In this document: piece after piece, positions 60,723 through 64,000 of the stretch
How positions within the stretch are numbered: the first letter of the stretch is position 1
Layout of the letters: each line of letters opens with the position of its first letter
Assembly (NCBI RefSeq): GCF_008761635.1
Contig: NZ_CP044344.1
Coordinates: forward strand, 1,364,001 to 1,428,000
Reading direction: 5' to 3'
DNA length: 64,000 nt
DNA from: Nocardioides cynanchi
Lineage (GTDB): Bacteria > Actinomycetota > Actinomycetes > Propionibacteriales > Nocardioidaceae
Notes under the pieces: generated by a model
What the model was told of the DNA's origin: nothing
Database searches by the model: none
Seen by the model: the letters and a program-made list of their open reading frames with translations, nothing else
Position numbers and translations under genes: made by a program

Positions 60723-61988
60723 GTGACGGCGCGGGGTGGGGTACGGGACTTCGTGCGCAGCAGCAGCGCGATGGCCGTCTCGATCAGCATCGCCAACGTG
60801 GCCACCTACGGCTTCACGGTGGTCGCCGCCCGGGCTCTCGGCCCGCACGAGTACGGCGCCGTCGCGGCCCTGTTGGCGGCACTGCTGGTGATCGGGGTGC
60901 TCCAGCTCGGCCTGCAGGCCACCGCCGCGCGCCGGGTCGCCGCGGAGCCGGAGCACCGAGCCGAGATCGAGCACGAGATCGTCCGGGTGGGCTGGCGTGC
61001 CGCGCTGGCCCTCGGGCTGGTCCTCCTGGTGCTCTCGCCCCTGGTCGAGCGCCTGCTGCGGCTGGACAGCGTGGTCACCGCGGTCTGGCTCGCCGTGGCC
61101 GCCGTACCGCTGAACCTGATGGGGGCCCAGGCCGGCATCCTCCAGGGCGAACGACGGTGGGGCGCGCTGTCGCTGGTCTACCTGGCCGTCGGCATCCCCC
61201 GGGTCGCGGTCGGAGGAGCGTTCATCGCGTGGCGTCCCGACCAGACCGCGGCGATCGCCGGCGTCGCCCTGAGCGCGGTGTTCCCGGCGGTGGTCGGCTG
61301 GTGGGCGCTGCGGTCCGGCGAGCGCTTCGTCCCGGACCGGACCCGACCGGGTGAACGACGCCACCCGACCCGCGACATCCTCACCGAGATCGCGCACAAC
61401 TCCCAGGCCCTGCTGGCGTTCTTCGCCCTGTCCAACGCCGACATCGTGGTCGCCCGGCACGCCCTGGACTCGCACCGCGCAGGCATCTACGCGGCCGGGC
61501 TGATCCTGACCAAGGCGATGCTGTTCCTGCCGCAGTTCGTCGTCGTGGTGGCCTTCCCCTCGATGTCGACCGAGGCCGGCCGCGGCCCTGCCCTGAAACG
61601 CAGCCTGCTGGCGGTCGGCCTGCTCGGCGTGGTCGGGACCCTCGGGGCGTTCTTCCTGCGCGACCTGGCCCTCGTGTTCGTCGGTGGCTCGGCGTACACC
61701 GAGGTCACCGACCGGCTGTGGATCTTCGCCCTGCTCGGGACCATCCTGTCGATGCTCCAGCTCCTGGTGTACGCCGTGCTCGCCCGCGGCGGACGGCGTC
61801 CGGTGCTGCTGGTGTGGGCGACGTTCGTGGTGGTGCTGGTGGCCGGCCTCACCACGTCGACTGTGACCGGGCTGCTCACCCTGGTCGCGGCCTGCGACAC
61901 CGCCCTGCTCGTGGCGCTCCTGCTCACCGATGCCCGCGGGCTGGGCAACGCCGAGCCCGTCGACCAGGACGCGCCGGCCCCCGTCTGA
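60723..61988 (+). CDS. Polysaccharide biosynthesis / oligosaccharide flippase family protein
   Basis: 421 residues. About twelve membrane helices in the MATE/MVF-like arrangement of Wzx flippases: VSISIANVATYGFTVVAARA at the start, AGILQGERRWG in the middle and FFALSNADIVVARHAL. Substrate unknown, but the location suggests a lipid-linked glycan made by the neighbouring enzymes. GTG with TACGCT at 60710-60715, seven bases upstream (leaderless). Confidence 0.87.
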   Translation: MTARGGVRDFVRSSSAMAVSISIANVATYGFTVVAARALGPHEYGAVAALLAALLVIGVLQLGLQATAARRVAAEPEHRAEIEHEIVRVGWRAALALGLVLLVLSPLVERLLRLDSVVTAVWLAVAAVPLNLMGAQAGILQGERRWGALSLVYLAVGIPRVAVGGAFIAWRPDQTAAIAGVALSAVFPAVVGWWALRSGERFVPDRTRPGERRHPTRDILTEIAHNSQALLAFFALSNADIVVARHALDSHRAGIYAAGLILTKAMLFLPQFVVVVAFPSMSTEAGRGPALKRSLLAVGLLGVVGTLGAFFLRDLALVFVGGSAYTEVTDRLWIFALLGTILSMLQLLVYAVLARGGRRPVLLVWATFVVVLVAGLTTSTVTGLLTLVAACDTALLVALLLTDARGLGNAEPVDQDAPAPV

Positions 61989-62025
61989 GTGCCTCCGAGC
62001 CTGCTCGGTCTCGACGCGTCGGTGG

Positions 62026-64000
62026 TCAGTGCGCGGCGTCGTGCCAGCTGTGGCCGGTGCCGACCGAGACGTCGAGCGGCACGGCGAGCGACGCTGCGGC
62101 GCCCATCTCGCGACGCACGATGTCCTCGAGGGTCTCGCGCTCCCCCTCGGCCACCTCGAAGACCAGCTCGTCGTGTACCTGGAGCAGCATCCGTGACCCC
62201 AGCCCGGCCTCGCGGACCGCGGCGTCGACCCGCAGCATGGCGACCTTGATCAGGTCGGCGGCCGAGCCCTGGATCGGGGCGTTGAGCGCCATCCGCTCGG
62301 CCATCTCGCGACGTTGACGGTTGTCGCTGGTCAGGTCGGGGAGATAGCGGCGGCGACCCCAGAGCGTCTCGGTGAACCCGGTGCGCCGGGCCTCGTCGAC
62401 GACACCGCCGAGGTAGTCACGGACCCCGCCGAAGGTCAGGAAGTACTCGTCCATCAGCCCCCGCGCCTCGCCCGGGTCGATCCGCAGCTGCGCGCCGAGC
62501 CCGAACGCCGAGAGCCCGTAGGCGAGCCCGTAGTTCATCGCCTTGATCTTGGCCCGCTGGGCACCGGTGACCTCGTCGGCCGGCACGCCGAAGACCCGGG
62601 ACGCGGTGATCGAGTGGAAGTCCTGGCCCGACTTGAACGCCTCGATCAGGAGGGCGTCCTCCGACAGGTGGGCCATGATCCGCATCTCGATCTGGCTGTA
62701 GTCGGCGGTCATCAGGCAGTCGAAGCCCTTCCCGACCACGAAGCCCTCGCGGATCCGGCGCCCTTCCTCGGTGCGGATCGGGATGTTCTGCAGGTTGGGG
62801 TCGGTGCTCGACAGCCGCCCCGTCGCCGCGATGGTCTGGTTGAACGTCGTGTGGATGCGACCGTCGGACTGGACCGTCTTCAGCAGCCCTTCGATGGTCT
62901 GCCGCAGCCGGCTCACGTCGCGGTGCCGGAGCAGCGCCATCAGGAACGGGTGCTCGGTCTTCTCGTACAGCTGCTGCAACGCGTCGGCGTCGGTGGTGTA
63001 ACCGGTCTTCGTGCGCTTGGTCTTGGGCATGCCGAGCTCGTCGAAGAGGACGACCTGGAGCTGCTTGGGCGAGCCGAGGTTGATCTCCTTGCCGATCACC
63101 CGGAAGGCCTCGGCGGCCGCGTCGCGCACCTCGTCGGCGAAGTGCGACTCGAGGGTCGCGAGATGCTCGCTGTCGACGGCGATCCCGGTCTGCTCCATCG
63201 TCGCCAGCAGGTCGACCAGGGGCAGCTCGACCTCGGCCAGCAGGGTGGTGCCACCGGTCTGCTCGATCTCGCCGTCGAGCGTGTCGGCCAGGTCGAGCAC
63301 GGCCCGCGCGTGCAGCATCGCGGTGTCGGCGGCGTCGCCACCGACTCCGTCGACGTCGAGGCTCAGCTGGTCGTCGTCGGCCGTGCCCTGCTTCAGCTCG
63401 CGCTTGAGGTAGCGCAGCGTGAGGTCGGCGAGGTCGTAGGAGCGCTGGTCGGGCCGGACCAGGTAGGCGGCCAGAGCGGTGTCGCTGACCAGGCCGCGCA
63501 GCGGCCAGCCACGGGCGGCCAGGGCCAGCATCGGGCCCTTGGCGTCGTGCAGCACCTTGGCGCGGTGCGGGTCACCCAGCCAGCCCAGCACCGCGGCGTC
63601 GTCGGCGGGCGAGACCTCGGTGACGTCGATCCAGGCGGCCTGACCGTCGGCCGCGGCCAGTGCGATCCCGCGCAGCTCGCCGGTGCCGGCACCCCACGAC
63701 CCCTGCACGGTGACGCCGGTCCGGACGTCGGGCCCGGCGTGGTCGTCGAGCCAGGCTGCCACCTCGCCCAGCGCCAGGCGTGCGCCCTGGAGGTCGAAGC
63801 CGGAGTCGTCGATCAGGGTGGCGTCCTGCACGTCCCACGACTCGAGCAGCCGCTCGCGCAGCACCCGGAACTCCAGGGAGTCGAAGAGCGTGTGCACGAG
63901 GTCGCGGTCCCACGACTGGGCCGCGAGGTCGTGGGGACCGAGCTCGAGGTCGAGGTCGCGGACCAGTGCGTTGAGGCGGCGGTTGCGGATCACGTCACCG
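62026..64000 (-). CDS. polA: DNA polymerase I (N-terminal part outside window)
   Basis: Partial; the frame is open to the window edge and the first about 230 residues, including most of the 5' nuclease domain, are missing. What is seen is the end of the 5' nuclease region (VIRNRRLNALVRDLDLELG), an exonuclease-like domain in which the classical 3'-5' exonuclease acidic residues are not evident, and the polymerase domain. In the latter are motif A DYSQIEMRIMAHLS, motif B RAKIKAMNYGLAYGLSAFG and motif C QVHDELVFEVA. Ends at TGA 62026. Function: gap filling and Okazaki fragment maturation. Confidence 0.95.
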   Translation of the reverse strand, partial: GDVIRNRRLNALVRDLDLELGPHDLAAQSWDRDLVHTLFDSLEFRVLRERLLESWDVQDATLIDDSGFDLQGARLALGEVAAWLDDHAGPDVRTGVTVQGSWGAGTGELRGIALAAADGQAAWIDVTEVSPADDAAVLGWLGDPHRAKVLHDAKGPMLALAARGWPLRGLVSDTALAAYLVRPDQRSYDLADLTLRYLKRELKQGTADDDQLSLDVDGVGGDAADTAMLHARAVLDLADTLDGEIEQTGGTTLLAEVELPLVDLLATMEQTGIAVDSEHLATLESHFADEVRDAAAEAFRVIGKEINLGSPKQLQVVLFDELGMPKTKRTKTGYTTDADALQQLYEKTEHPFLMALLRHRDVSRLRQTIEGLLKTVQSDGRIHTTFNQTIAATGRLSSTDPNLQNIPIRTEEGRRIREGFVVGKGFDCLMTADYSQIEMRIMAHLSEDALLIEAFKSGQDFHSITASRVFGVPADEVTGAQRAKIKAMNYGLAYGLSAFGLGAQLRIDPGEARGLMDEYFLTFGGVRDYLGGVVDEARRTGFTETLWGRRRYLPDLTSDNRQRREMAERMALNAPIQGSAADLIKVAMLRVDAAVREAGLGSRMLLQVHDELVFEVAEGERETLEDIVRREMGAAASLAVPLDVSVGTGHSWHDAAH

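Noticed and set aside
1..64000. CRISPR arrays, tRNA or rRNA genes, integrases, insertion sequences
   Set aside because: Looked for and not found on either strand by reading; no regularly spaced repeats beyond those listed and no transposase motifs.

Overview
The window comes from a high-GC actinobacterium, and the gene content fits the Nocardioidaceae best (inference). It has a lysine/alanine-rich primary sigma factor, S1, CoaE and PolA sequences of actinobacterial type, a DprE1/DprE2/UbiA plus AftD-like arabinan module, DUF3068 and DUF4192 proteins, and many GTG starts. I see no tRNA, rRNA, CRISPR array, integrase or insertion sequence.

Layout. 0-6.3 kb: a two-component system split around an ABC export operon (histidine kinase on the minus strand; lipoprotein, two ATPases, FtsX-type permease and response regulator on the plus strand). 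The shared promoter carries an 11-bp-period direct repeat typical of OmpR-family operators. 6.7-12.8 kb: a SnoaL-like protein, an HD-GYP/LuxR fusion, a methyltransferase, a GMC oxidoreductase and a secreted phosphoesterase. 12.8-24 kb: a loose accessory region of small genes, hairpins, repeats and decayed genes. It includes a convergent pair of small genes present twice in opposite orientation, a two-hairpin element present twice with a compensatory base change, an hspR-like gene with two frameshifts beside hsp20, a broken VOC gene, channel-like proteins and an orphan Flp pilin. 24-36.5 kb: mostly housekeeping genes (sigA, a DNA glycosylase-like protein, a universal stress protein, a glutamate-cysteine ligase family protein, DUF4192, dinB, pxpC-pxpB, pxpA, a GNAT protein, a second sigma-70 factor, coaE). 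36.6-42.5 kb: a secreted fungalysin-type protease, an AbiEi/nuclease-like gene bounded by about 80-bp inverted repeats, and rpsA.

42.6-64 kb: an aminoglycoside-phosphotransferase-like kinase and a methyltransferase, then a cell-envelope glycan region. It holds DUF3068, two tandem paralogous GT-C-like membrane proteins translationally coupled to an acyltransferase, a giant AftD-like arabinofuranosyltransferase, a GT4 glycosyltransferase with one frameshift, a multi-TM protein, DprE2, DprE1, decaprenyl-phosphate phosphoribosyltransferase and a flippase. polA is cut by the window end. UbiA, DprE1 and DprE2 would make decaprenyl-phosphoryl-arabinose, the expected donor for the AftD-like enzyme, so this organism probably builds an arabinofuranose-containing envelope glycan.

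Across the whole window about sixteen start codons are preceded at 5-7 bases by a TANNNT (mostly TAGNNT) hexamer and have no Shine-Dalgarno sequence. This points to widespread leaderless transcription and was used here to choose starts.
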